Source: Clostridia bacterium
Lineage (GTDB): Bacteria; Bacillota; Clostridia; Oscillospirales; Acutalibacteraceae
Length of the DNA: 7,479 nt
Direction of reading: 5' to 3'
Assembly (NCBI GenBank): GCA_017501865.1
Contig: JAFVWD010000286.1
Coordinates: forward strand, 1-7,479
Shown: positions 1 to 6,142 of the stretch, one piece after another
Layout of the letters: the number at the start of each line of letters is the position of its first letter
Numbering within the stretch: the first letter of the stretch is position 1
The notes under the pieces: generated by a model
The model's database searches: none
What the model was told of the DNA's origin: nothing
The model's input: the letters and a program-made list of their open reading frames with translations, nothing else
Translations under genes and position numbers: made by a program

Positions 1-420
1 AACAATTATAGCACTAACTTTAGCAGTATCCTCTAAAAGATACGCATCAACATATGCTTGTCCTACAATTAATCCTTTTTGTAAATTATCAAAACTGTGT
101 GCTCTAATATGATTAAACTCGCCTTTTGCCACACCGCACCGGAATAATATACTTAATTCAGTAAATGCCCTTTTGCTAACTTCTAATAAATAATCTAATA
201 GTTCTTCAAGAGCTTGTGGTTTATCATCGTTTGTATAGACAATTATTGAATCGCTTACAATATATCCATTTATATTATTACTTTCTTGGGCATTTTTTTC
301 GTCCCATATTCTATAAAGTAAAGATGATAACGAACTTATAAATTTTTCTGCTTCAAATTGATTGTATTTTTGTAGCGCTTTTTTAAAACCCAAAACATCT
401 AGAAATGCAACATATTTCAT
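1..420 (-). CDS. Class III nucleotide cyclase-like protein, N-terminal 140 residues (partial at window edge)
   Basis: The reading frame opens at an ATG one base after the helicase stop and runs off the left edge with no stop. The N-terminus FLDVLGF (residues 6-12) matches the F-x-D-I-x-G-F strand of class III adenylate/guanylate cyclases, with D8 as the first metal aspartate. GYIVSDSIIVY (52-62) fits the second metal strand, with D57. RCGVAKGEF (94-102) resembles the R-x-G-x-x-x-G-E strand, and GQAYVDAYLLED (120-131) resembles the G-x-x-V-N-x-A-x-R-x-E segment. The family reaction would be making a cyclic nucleotide from an NTP. Which base it uses cannot be read from this sequence. Its translational coupling to a helicase-nuclease suggests a defence signalling role, which is inference. 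It could also be an inactive cyclase-fold protein. I am fairly sure of the fold and unsure of activity. Confidence 0.7.
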   Translation of the reverse strand, partial: MKYVAFLDVLGFKKALQKYNQFEAEKFISSLSSLLYRIWDEKNAQESNNINGYIVSDSIIVYTNDDKPQALEELLDYLLEVSKRAFTELSILFRCGVAKGEFNHIRAHSFDNLQKGLIVGQAYVDAYLLEDTAKVSAIIV

Positions 421-421
421 T

Positions 422-3400
422 TTACCCTACCACCAATTTATTAGTTTTCTTTAAGTATTTAGCCGGGATTGGCTTTTTTAGTTTCCATACAATGTTCATT
501 GGCCTTGAACCATTGTGGCTAACATAATCAGCTGTACCGAGGAATGTGTACGGTGCAGTATTTCCAAATTTGTCCTTTTTAAATTCACGAACAAAGAGGA
601 GGACTCTGCTTCCACGTTCCTGATGATGAATGTATCTCTGACCAACAGAACCATCTGCATTGGTTGTACTCTGGCTTTGCCAATGGAACAGTGTATCATT
701 AATAGAATAATCGTTATACATTGTTGTTGGTGAATAATCCTTATCAGATTTATTCAATGTAATCATGAATATATCTGCCTGTTTATCTGGCAACCATTTT
801 ACACCTTCTCGTACTGATGTTGGTTTCATGAAATCCATTGCAACAAGAAGCTGGTCACGAGTATATGTACAATGCAAATCAAGCGGACAATCAAAACCAA
901 GTTCAACAACATCATCAATAAAGTCAATATGGTCGAAATTATATTTTAATAAATCTATAAGCTCTTTTAACATAATAGGACTATTAAAAAGAGCTCTGAA
1001 ATTATTAGTTATTTCTTCGCCTTTCCAATCATCAATTGGCTTACCCCAAACAGTAACATAAAACATCTGAAGCATACGTTTTTCAACATCAGAAAGACTT
1101 GCAAAATCAATATCATTAATAGAATTCAATATGGTAATTAAGAATATTATCCATCTTCTTGAATCTATTGAAACTAATCTTGGGAAAGCTTTTGTCAAAA
1201 CATCTTCTATTGGTTCATTGAAATCATCAATAATATCTGCACGAGCACATAATCTTGAAAACGAAGAAAATTTATACATTGCCCTTGCATCAAGTCTGTA
1301 ATAATCCAAGAAATTAGCAAGAGTCAATTTCTTACCTGTGTCATCCTTAAACGAAATAATCTTGCTCATTAAACCGGCTGTATTGCCATAAGATGCACGA
1401 ATATTATCAAGTATATACTGAGCTGCTTTTCTTTCTAACTGGATATAGCAACCCTTAGGTACAGAAACAAAGCCCTCTTTGATTTCTCTTGTTACGCTAC
1501 GAGTTGTATTAGAAAGCAACACAGCAAACTTATCTTCAAAATTATATTTTCTATTAGCCTGACCAATGAAATCAAGTACGGTCAGGCATTCTTTATCTTC
1601 AGAAAGTCTTAAACCACGACCTAACTGCTGCAAGAACACAGTTAATGATTCAGTAGGACGCAAGAATAGAACGGTGTTAACTTCTGGAATATCCACACCT
1701 TCGTTATAAATATCAACAACAAAAATAAATCTTACTTTACCAGTTGTAAGTTGGTTCTTAGCATCTCTTCTTTCTTCGTCTGGTGATTTACCTGTCAAAT
1801 ACATTGATGGAACACCATGTTCATTAAAGTATTTGCACATAAATTCAGCGTGTTCGATAGAAACGCAGAAACCAAGACCTTTAACGTCATTTATATCTGT
1901 AACATATTTAAGTAATGAACGAACAACCAAGTCTGCGCGTTGTTGCGCCACATAACCACTTGCTGTATAAACACGAGACAATTCGCCTTTGTCATATCCA
2001 CCATTAGCCCATTTCAAAGAATCAAGGTCAACAGTGTCTGTTACACCAAAATACTGGAATGGACACAACAATTTACGGTCAATCGCTTCCGGCAATCTGA
2101 TTTCTGCTGCGATTCTGTTATTGAAGTATGGCAAGATACTTTTTCCATCCATACGTTCAGGTGTAGCTGTAAGACCTAAAAGTATTTTAGGGTTATAATA
2201 CGCCAACAATTTCTGATATGTAGGTGCTGCAGCATGGTGGAATTCGTCCACAATTATGTAATCATAAAATTCTGGGGTTGTCTTTTGTGTGAAATCCTGA
2301 GAATTGAATGTCTGTATTGATATAAACAAATTATCAATACTTTCTGGCTTGTAGTTACCTACAAACATTTCACCAAAATTTGCATCCTTCAATACAGCAC
2401 GGAATGTATATAAACTCTGTTTGAGAATTTCTTCACGATGCGCAACAAACAAAAGTCGACAAGGCTTGTCCGGATTTTGCTTACGGAATCGTTTGTAATC
2501 AAGAGCAGAAATAACAGTTTTACCTGTACCTGTTGCAGCTACTACAAGATTTTTGTAATAACCACGAACTAAACGTTCTGCCTCTAATCTATCGAGTATT
2601 TGTTGCTGATAATAATAAGGATTGATATCTATTGTATATAATTCAGGGTTATTGCTATCAGAATATTTTTCAGCTTTTAGAGCTCGTTGAAGTCTTTCTA
2701 CCTGACCTTCATCATAATATTCAAACTCAGGAGAATTCCAATAGCTTTCAAAGGTTGCTTCAATCTTATCGATAGTTTCAGGTAAATCCTTCTTAGTAAC
2801 TTTTACATTCCACTCCAAGCCGCTGGAAATAGCAGCGTTAGAGAGGTTTGACGAACCCACGTAAGCAGTTGTAAAACCAGTGTTACGATAGAACACATAT
2901 GTCTTTGCATGAAGACGTGTGCGTTTTGTATCATAGCTAACTTTAATTTGTGTATTAGGGAGCTTTCGTAATTCTTCAATTGCCTTCGCATCTGTTGCAC
3001 CCATATAGGATGTGGTTATTATGCGAAGTTCTCCACCATTTTGAGTAAATGTTCTCAGCTCATCCATCAAAAGACGCAAGCCACTCCACTTAATAAAAGA
3101 AACAAGCATTTCAATACGATTGCAAGATACAATTTCTTTCTTGAGCTCTGTGTACATTTGGGGCTCATGAATAGCACCGGTAAATAGCGAGCTCTGAGCA
3201 ATAGATGTTTCAGGTCTTACAATTGCAGCTTTTTCATCTAATGCAAGAATGCTATTTTTCTTATCAAACAATGCTAAAAGCTGTTCAGCTCGTTCAGCCA
3301 CTGACATTTCAGCAAAATCGTTTTCTTTAGTCTCATTAATAATTGTAGAAATAATACGGTTTGCGAGTGCTACCTGAGAATTAACGTCTCCCCCATTATC

Positions 3401-3568
3401 AGCAACGTTGTCTAAACCTTTTTCTACAACTTCAGTGATATATTTTGCTAACACTTTGGACGCCTCAGCACTATCAATAGGCGCAGTGGTAGAGAGCTTG
3501 TCTGTTAAACCAAGCTCTGTTTCCAATTCCTTATTGATTATTTGCTCATAAAGTCCATCGTGTAGCAT
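422..3568 (-). CDS. PLD nuclease-superfamily II helicase-DUF3427 protein
   Basis: This is an intact 1048-residue ATP-driven nucleic-acid translocase with its own nuclease domain, presumably cytosolic and DNA-acting. A helical N-terminal part (about 1-130) precedes a phospholipase D-like domain (about 135-285) with one HxK motif (H220, K222) and GSSN (238-241). The aspartate usual in HxKx4D is Y227 here. The helicase core follows: Walker A ATGTGKT (345-351), motif Ia FVAHREE (374-380), DEFH (441-444), TATP (467-470), NEGVDIPEVN (622-631) and arginine-finger motif QQLGRGLR (647-654). The last ~100 residues match the DUF3427 pattern, with LLFVRE (990-995) and RPMNIVWKL (1022-1030). The start is set by GGAGG at 3576-3580, 7 bases upstream. 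It leads a two-gene unit with the cyclase-like gene. The architecture is known in bacteria, often near restriction genes. The substrate is unknown. Confidence 0.92.
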   Translation of the reverse strand: MLHDGLYEQIINKELETELGLTDKLSTTAPIDSAEASKVLAKYITEVVEKGLDNVADNGGDVNSQVALANRIISTIINETKENDFAEMSVAERAEQLLALFDKKNSILALDEKAAIVRPETSIAQSSLFTGAIHEPQMYTELKKEIVSCNRIEMLVSFIKWSGLRLLMDELRTFTQNGGELRIITTSYMGATDAKAIEELRKLPNTQIKVSYDTKRTRLHAKTYVFYRNTGFTTAYVGSSNLSNAAISSGLEWNVKVTKKDLPETIDKIEATFESYWNSPEFEYYDEGQVERLQRALKAEKYSDSNNPELYTIDINPYYYQQQILDRLEAERLVRGYYKNLVVAATGTGKTVISALDYKRFRKQNPDKPCRLLFVAHREEILKQSLYTFRAVLKDANFGEMFVGNYKPESIDNLFISIQTFNSQDFTQKTTPEFYDYIIVDEFHHAAAPTYQKLLAYYNPKILLGLTATPERMDGKSILPYFNNRIAAEIRLPEAIDRKLLCPFQYFGVTDTVDLDSLKWANGGYDKGELSRVYTASGYVAQQRADLVVRSLLKYVTDINDVKGLGFCVSIEHAEFMCKYFNEHGVPSMYLTGKSPDEERRDAKNQLTTGKVRFIFVVDIYNEGVDIPEVNTVLFLRPTESLTVFLQQLGRGLRLSEDKECLTVLDFIGQANRKYNFEDKFAVLLSNTTRSVTREIKEGFVSVPKGCYIQLERKAAQYILDNIRASYGNTAGLMSKIISFKDDTGKKLTLANFLDYYRLDARAMYKFSSFSRLCARADIIDDFNEPIEDVLTKAFPRLVSIDSRRWIIFLITILNSINDIDFASLSDVEKRMLQMFYVTVWGKPIDDWKGEEITNNFRALFNSPIMLKELIDLLKYNFDHIDFIDDVVELGFDCPLDLHCTYTRDQLLVAMDFMKPTSVREGVKWLPDKQADIFMITLNKSDKDYSPTTMYNDYSINDTLFHWQSQSTTNADGSVGQRYIHHQERGSRVLLFVREFKKDKFGNTAPYTFLGTADYVSHNGSRPMNIVWKLKKPIPAKYLKKTNKLVVG
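425..434 (-). promoter_or_regulatory. Ribosome binding site of the cyclase-like gene, inside the helicase 3' end
   Basis: On the minus strand this reads GGTGGTAGGG. GGTGG sits 9 bases before the cyclase ATG (420-418). It lies within the last four sense codons of the helicase gene, and the junction reads TAA-A-ATG. The site is imperfect compared with the GGAGG used by the helicase, so ribosomes finishing the helicase probably help start the cyclase. Confidence 0.5.
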
Positions 3569-3604
3569 AAAACCGCCTCCAACACATTATCACTCATAAT
3601 TTAT

Positions 3605-3633
3605 ATTGTATCATTGAAAATCAAATTTCTCAA
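3605..3633 (-). promoter_or_regulatory. Sigma-A-type promoter of the helicase-cyclase unit
   Basis: On the minus strand, TTGAGA (3633-3628) is followed by a 17-base spacer and TACAAT (3610-3605). A TG sits one base before the -10, giving an extended -10 (TGATACAAT). The predicted start of transcription is near 3598, leaving a short leader of about 30 bases before the helicase ATG. Box match and spacing are near ideal for a Firmicutes housekeeping promoter. No clear operator was seen. Confidence 0.7.
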
Positions 3634-3794
3634 CAGAATTCTACATATTTTTCATTTAAACAAATCACACAATAAAAGTTTATTTTATAAACACTCTCTA
3701 CTTATATATGACAAAAAACGACAAAAGCTACACAAAAATTTTCATATTTTTAAAGTTCAGCGAAACATACAATTAGCAAGATATTTTTTAAGCA

Positions 3795-3837
3795 ATATAA
3801 CGGCAAAAGTTCAGTATTTCAACCTTTGCCGTTATAT
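3795..3837 (-). terminator. Hairpin after the SWIM/EF-hand operon, probable terminator
   Basis: Arms at 3795-3807 and 3825-3837 pair over 13 bases around a GC core (CGGC/GCCG) with a 17-base interval. The hairpin begins 15 bases after the EF-hand gene stop. On the minus strand the GC core runs into TTATATTGCTT, which is U-rich but not a clean U-tract, so termination may be inefficient. It also lies upstream of the helicase promoter and would insulate the two units. The near-symmetry means it could act in both directions. Confidence 0.55.
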
Positions 3838-3851
3838 ATCCCCAAAACTAT

Positions 3852-3992
3852 TTAATCATCAAAATTGAATTCATCTTCTTCATCTTCTTTTAACAATTCA
3901 TCTAATAACATAAATTCTAAACCTTGCTCGAAGCAATCGAGGTTGCCATCATCGTTTAAATCGAACAAATCACCAAAAATACCGTTTGACAT
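3852..3992 (-). CDS. 46-residue acidic EF-hand microprotein
   Basis: A short open frame gives a 46-residue, strongly acidic protein. Residues 11-22 read DLNDDGNLDCFE, a perfect 12-residue EF-hand calcium loop: D1, N3, D5, G6, hydrophobic L8, D9 and E12. A predicted amphipathic helix follows (QGLEFMLLDELL), then an acidic tail rich in Asp and Glu. The helix before the loop is short, so this is one minimal EF-hand; such motifs usually work in pairs, suggesting dimerisation or a partner. GAGGAG at 4000-4005, 7 bases before the ATG, supports translation. It starts 21 bases after the SWIM gene stop, so the two are very likely co-transcribed. A role as a calcium-responsive partner of the SWIM protein is inference. 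There is no signal peptide. Confidence 0.8.
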   Translation of the reverse strand: MSNGIFGDLFDLNDDGNLDCFEQGLEFMLLDELLKEDEEDEFNFDD

Positions 3993-4013
3993 AAAATTAC
4001 TCCTCGTTTAAAA

Positions 4014-4856
4014 CTAATTTTTAATCTCAATTCTACCGAATGTTTTGTTACTGAAAACGTGGTCGAAAAATACTGATTTGCTCATTATTGAGAGATAATC
4101 AAAATCCCATTCATCCTCATAATTTTCAGCACTTAACTTTAGAGTTTCTTTTAATTGAAGCATTACTGCATATACGTGTTTGCAGTTTCCTGCACAAAAG
4201 CAATCGCACATAACGTCACTAACTTCTCTGCCGACTATTTTAAAGCTGACTTCGTATGGTTTACTGCCGAGCACGATTGCTCTGCCGACACAGTCCTTAA
4301 CCTCAATAAACACCACTCTGTTATCCATATAATAATCGTGTCCGCGCTCTGCTTTGAGTGGGTCAATTTTCATTTTATTAAGTTCATCAAGAGTAAATTT
4401 CTCGCCATATTCTTCTGCTGAAATTATAATTTCTTCTTCATCATTTACAGGTGGCTTGAACCAACCAATAACCTTTTCGTAAGGCATAGTATACCGATTG
4501 ATTGACATAATGTGAGAGCCTGCAAACTCCAATTCTCCATACACATCGGTATCTGCCACAAAAACCACCTTTTTATAATCTGATGGCTTGATTTTGAATG
4601 TGTATGTTAAATTCACCACTTTACCAGGGATTCCTTCGTATACACCATCAACAAAAACAGTATCTCCAACAGACAGATTAAACTGGTCGTTGTAATATGT
4701 AAGAGTGTTATGCTTTTGAGAAAAATAAATTTCTACAAGAGCTTTTCGTGGTTTTATCACTCTTGGTGGAGTGTATGTATATTCTGATTCATCTTTAACT
4801 CCATCCGGTATATATTTTGGTCTTTTATACACTTCAAATCCTAATTTTTCACACAT
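4014..4856 (-). CDS. SWIM zinc-finger protein of unknown function
   Basis: A 280-residue cytosolic protein. Near the C-terminus, CDCFCAGNCKH contains the CxCx(n)CxH SWIM zinc ligands (C217, C219, C225, H227) plus an extra cysteine, C221. SWIM modules bind nucleic acid or protein partners. The N-terminal half (about 40-105) has a beta-rich segment with SVGDTVFVDGVYEGIPGKVV, resembling a small barrel. Next comes a conserved-looking stretch, then KAERGHDYYMDNRV (about 168-181), typical of the region before SWIM fingers. I chose the ATG at 4856 because an AAAGG-type site at 4866-4870 is properly spaced for it, whereas the in-frame ATG at 4865 abuts that site. Similar proteins are familiar in Clostridia as uncharacterised ORFs (recollection, not a search). 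It is the middle gene of three, between a membrane peptide and an EF-hand peptide. Confidence 0.85.
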   Translation of the reverse strand: MCEKLGFEVYKRPKYIPDGVKDESEYTYTPPRVIKPRKALVEIYFSQKHNTLTYYNDQFNLSVGDTVFVDGVYEGIPGKVVNLTYTFKIKPSDYKKVVFVADTDVYGELEFAGSHIMSINRYTMPYEKVIGWFKPPVNDEEEIIISAEEYGEKFTLDELNKMKIDPLKAERGHDYYMDNRVVFIEVKDCVGRAIVLGSKPYEVSFKIVGREVSDVMCDCFCAGNCKHVYAVMLQLKETLKLSAENYEDEWDFDYLSIMSKSVFFDHVFSNKTFGRIEIKN

Positions 4857-4871
4857 AAAAATCATCCTTTC

Positions 4872-5015
4872 TTAATTTCCGAGTGCTTCTAAAATACCGA
4901 AAACAATTGAAATAATTATAACTACCAATAGAAATTTTAATCCATTGAAATCCGAGCTGCTACCTGAACCACCACTTGTGTTTTTAAATGCATAAAAATC
5001 ATTCATATCCGGCAT
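4872..5015 (-). CDS. 47-residue single-pass membrane peptide
   Basis: A short gene with a polar N-terminus (MPDMNDFYAF), a flexible Gly/Ser linker (TSGGSGSSS, residues 13-21), and one hydrophobic membrane segment at about 26-42, followed by a short tail (EALGN). There is no cleavable signal peptide; the topology is uncertain. AAGGTGG at 5023-5029 sits 7 bases from this ATG. The in-frame ATG at 5033 lies upstream of that site and is unlikely to be used. The stop is 15 bases before the SWIM gene start, so it is the first gene of the three-gene operon. It may tether the SWIM protein to the membrane, but nothing in the sequence proves contact. Confidence 0.75.
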   Translation of the reverse strand: MPDMNDFYAFKNTSGGSGSSSDFNGLKFLLVVIIISIVFGILEALGN

Positions 5016-5080
5016 AATAAAACCACCTTTCATATTTTAACCCTAACTTCACTTTGACAATTCAGGGGTTCCATGGTTAT

Positions 5081-5089
5081 ATTCTAACA
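5081..5089 (-). promoter_or_regulatory. Possible extended -10 promoter for the membrane peptide-SWIM-EF-hand operon
   Basis: The minus strand reads TGTTAGAAT, an extended -10 (TG, one base, TAGAAT). The hexamer 17 bases upstream (CATTTA) is a poor -35, which extended -10 promoters can tolerate. It would give a leader of about 60 bases before the first gene. The leader contains an imperfect pairing of AACCCCT with a downstream AGGGTT at about 5039-5070, whose role is unclear. Confidence 0.4.
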
Positions 5090-5163
5090 CATGAAATATC
5101 CGTTAAATGGGACTTTGTGGCGTAAAAACGGATGAAGTTTACAAAATTCAACAAAAACCTGGC

Positions 5164-5198
5164 AAAAAATCAGCACTCTCATTCAAAATGGGAGTGCT
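5164..5198 (-). terminator. Intrinsic terminator of the McrC-ArsC operon
   Basis: Arms 5172-5182 and 5188-5198 form an 11-base-pair stem (one G-T wobble) with a 5-base loop. On the minus strand a run of six T follows within three bases of the stem. It begins 12 bases after the ArsC-family gene stop. This is the cleanest terminator in the window and marks the end of unit 1. Confidence 0.85.
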
Positions 5199-5210
5199 TT
5201 GGCTTTGATG

Positions 5211-5564
5211 TTATTTTATTTTTTCATTCCATTCGGATTCTTTGAAGCCGACGAGAACCAAATCATTACCGACTAAAATCGGGCGTTTTTCAAGCATTCC
5301 GTCAGTTGAAAGAAGCTGTAACATTTCGTCTTCAGTCATACCCGGTAATTTGTTTTTCAAATCCATAGATTTATATAACAAACCGCTTGTGTTGAAGAAC
5401 TTTTTTAATGGTAATCCGCTTTTCTTATACCACTCGGTTAGTTCTTCAAATGTCGGGTTATCCTGTTTAATATCTCTTAACTCGTATTCTATTTTGTTAT
5501 CATCAAGCCACTTTTTAGCCTTCTGACAAGTTGTGCATTTCGGGTAGCAAATAAATTTTAGCAT
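5211..5564 (-). CDS. ArsC/Spx-family thioredoxin-fold protein
   Basis: A 117-residue protein covering the normal full length of the family. The N-terminal strand leads to PKCTTC (residues 8-13), a CxxC redox motif (C10, C13) like Spx/YffB-type members rather than the single-cysteine ArsC of plasmid arsenate reductases. Later landmarks are the LRDIKQDNPT segment (29-38) and the KRPILVG motif (93-99), whose arginine (R94) corresponds to the family's conserved arginine. The start is fixed by AAGGAG at 5571-5576, 6 bases upstream; the same frame extends further upstream only by overlapping the preceding gene. It follows the membrane protein by 40 bases and ends at a strong terminator, so it is probably the last gene of the operon. 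It may be a reductase or a thiol-stress regulator. No ars genes lie nearby, so arsenate reduction is not supported by context. Confidence 0.85.
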   Translation of the reverse strand: MLKFICYPKCTTCQKAKKWLDDNKIEYELRDIKQDNPTFEELTEWYKKSGLPLKKFFNTSGLLYKSMDLKNKLPGMTEDEMLQLLSTDGMLEKRPILVGNDLVLVGFKESEWNEKIK

Positions 5565-5604
5565 GGTAAACTCCTTATACTCATTCATTTTTAAAATCCC
5601 AGTT

Positions 5605-6129
5605 TTAATTATGTTTCCAATCGAACAAAAACATAGCATAGTAAATTGAAATATGTGCAGATGCTTGTTTACCATAATTACGGACTTTTTGTGTTATAGA
5701 ATTAACCTGAGCATACTTCTCATTGAGATTGTTTTTATAAAAGTAATCAGCAATTTCTTTATTTACATTTTTAGTATCGGTAATTTCACGACCATTAAAC
5801 TTTTTTCTTAAAGCAAACATTTCTTCCATAAATCTTGGATTCATATGTAAGTTATGTAAATCTGTTTTATACGATTCTACAAAGCGATTTCCGCCAATAA
5901 GCTGAGTTTTGGCAAATGAAACTAAATCAACCTCTGTTTTTGGTGTTTCAGATTTTATTTCAACAGGTTCATTATGTTGTGTAACTTCTTCAGTTGAAGC
6001 TTTTATAATTGGTTGTGGTTTGGTGTTAACTGTTGTTTTCTTTTCTTTTTTATTCATTAAAGAAATACATATACCTACCACCACTGCTACCATTACACAT
6101 ATAAATATCATTTCACCAAAACTATCCAT
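5605..6129 (-). CDS. Membrane-anchored protein of unknown function coupled to McrC
   Basis: A 174-residue protein I do not recognise. It has an N-terminal membrane anchor (about residues 7-24), a basic stretch just after it (NKKEKK, 26-31) that predicts the rest faces the cytoplasm, then a low-complexity Pro/Glu/Thr linker to about 66. A predicted helical soluble region follows (about 68-174) with ALRKKFNGREI and YGKQASAHISIYYAMFLFDW. No catalytic motif stands out. The ATG at 6129 is preferred to the in-frame GTG at 6138 because that GTG lies inside the ribosome binding site. It follows the McrC stop by 12 bases, so translation is likely coupled and co-expression with the restriction system is expected. 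It could be an accessory component or an unrelated passenger. Confidence 0.75.
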   Translation of the reverse strand: MDSFGEMIFICVMVAVVVGICISLMNKKEKKTTVNTKPQPIIKASTEEVTQHNEPVEIKSETPKTEVDLVSFAKTQLIGGNRFVESYKTDLHNLHMNPRFMEEMFALRKKFNGREITDTKNVNKEIADYFYKNNLNEKYAQVNSITQKVRNYGKQASAHISIYYAMFLFDWKHN

Positions 6130-6133
6130 GCGA

Positions 6134-6142
6134 CTCACCTTT
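6134..6142 (-). promoter_or_regulatory. Ribosome binding site shared with the McrC stop codon
   Basis: The minus strand reads AAAGGTGAG. Its first A is the last base of the McrC stop codon TGA (6144-6142). AAAGG lies 8 bases before the ATG at 6129. The same bases contain an in-frame GTG (6138-6136), which could only start translation without this site. This decides the start of the membrane protein. Confidence 0.65.

Noticed and set aside
515..3000. Several 65-98 codon frames overlapping the helicase gene on both strands
   Set aside because: They are embedded in the 1048-codon helicase, whose motifs are intact from end to end; none has a recognisable motif or a separate good ribosome binding site.
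3700..3750. T-rich near-repeats on the minus strand (CTTTTGTCG, TTTTTTGTC) as an operator
   Set aside because: The copies are short, imperfect and of low complexity in an AT-rich spacer, about 70 bases or more upstream of the helicase promoter; chance is a sufficient explanation.
3614..3868. Plus-strand open frame of 84 codons in the intergenic region
   Set aside because: It starts at TTG without a ribosome binding site, has an Ile/Lys/His-rich composition typical of translated AT-rich spacer, and runs through the minus-strand helicase promoter, the hairpin and the end of the EF-hand gene.
4155..4421. Plus-strand frame of 88 codons opposite the SWIM gene
   Set aside because: It is the antisense of a gene with clear zinc ligands and a good start; the translated sequence has no family resemblance.
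5565..5675. N-terminal extension of the ArsC-family protein
   Set aside because: The extra 37 residues overlap the preceding gene and do not fit the family, which begins right at the strand before the CxxC motif; AAGGAG sits exactly before the shorter start.
6130..6138. GTG start three codons upstream of the membrane protein ATG
   Set aside because: The GTG lies within the AAAGGTGAG ribosome binding site, which is correctly spaced only for the ATG at 6129.
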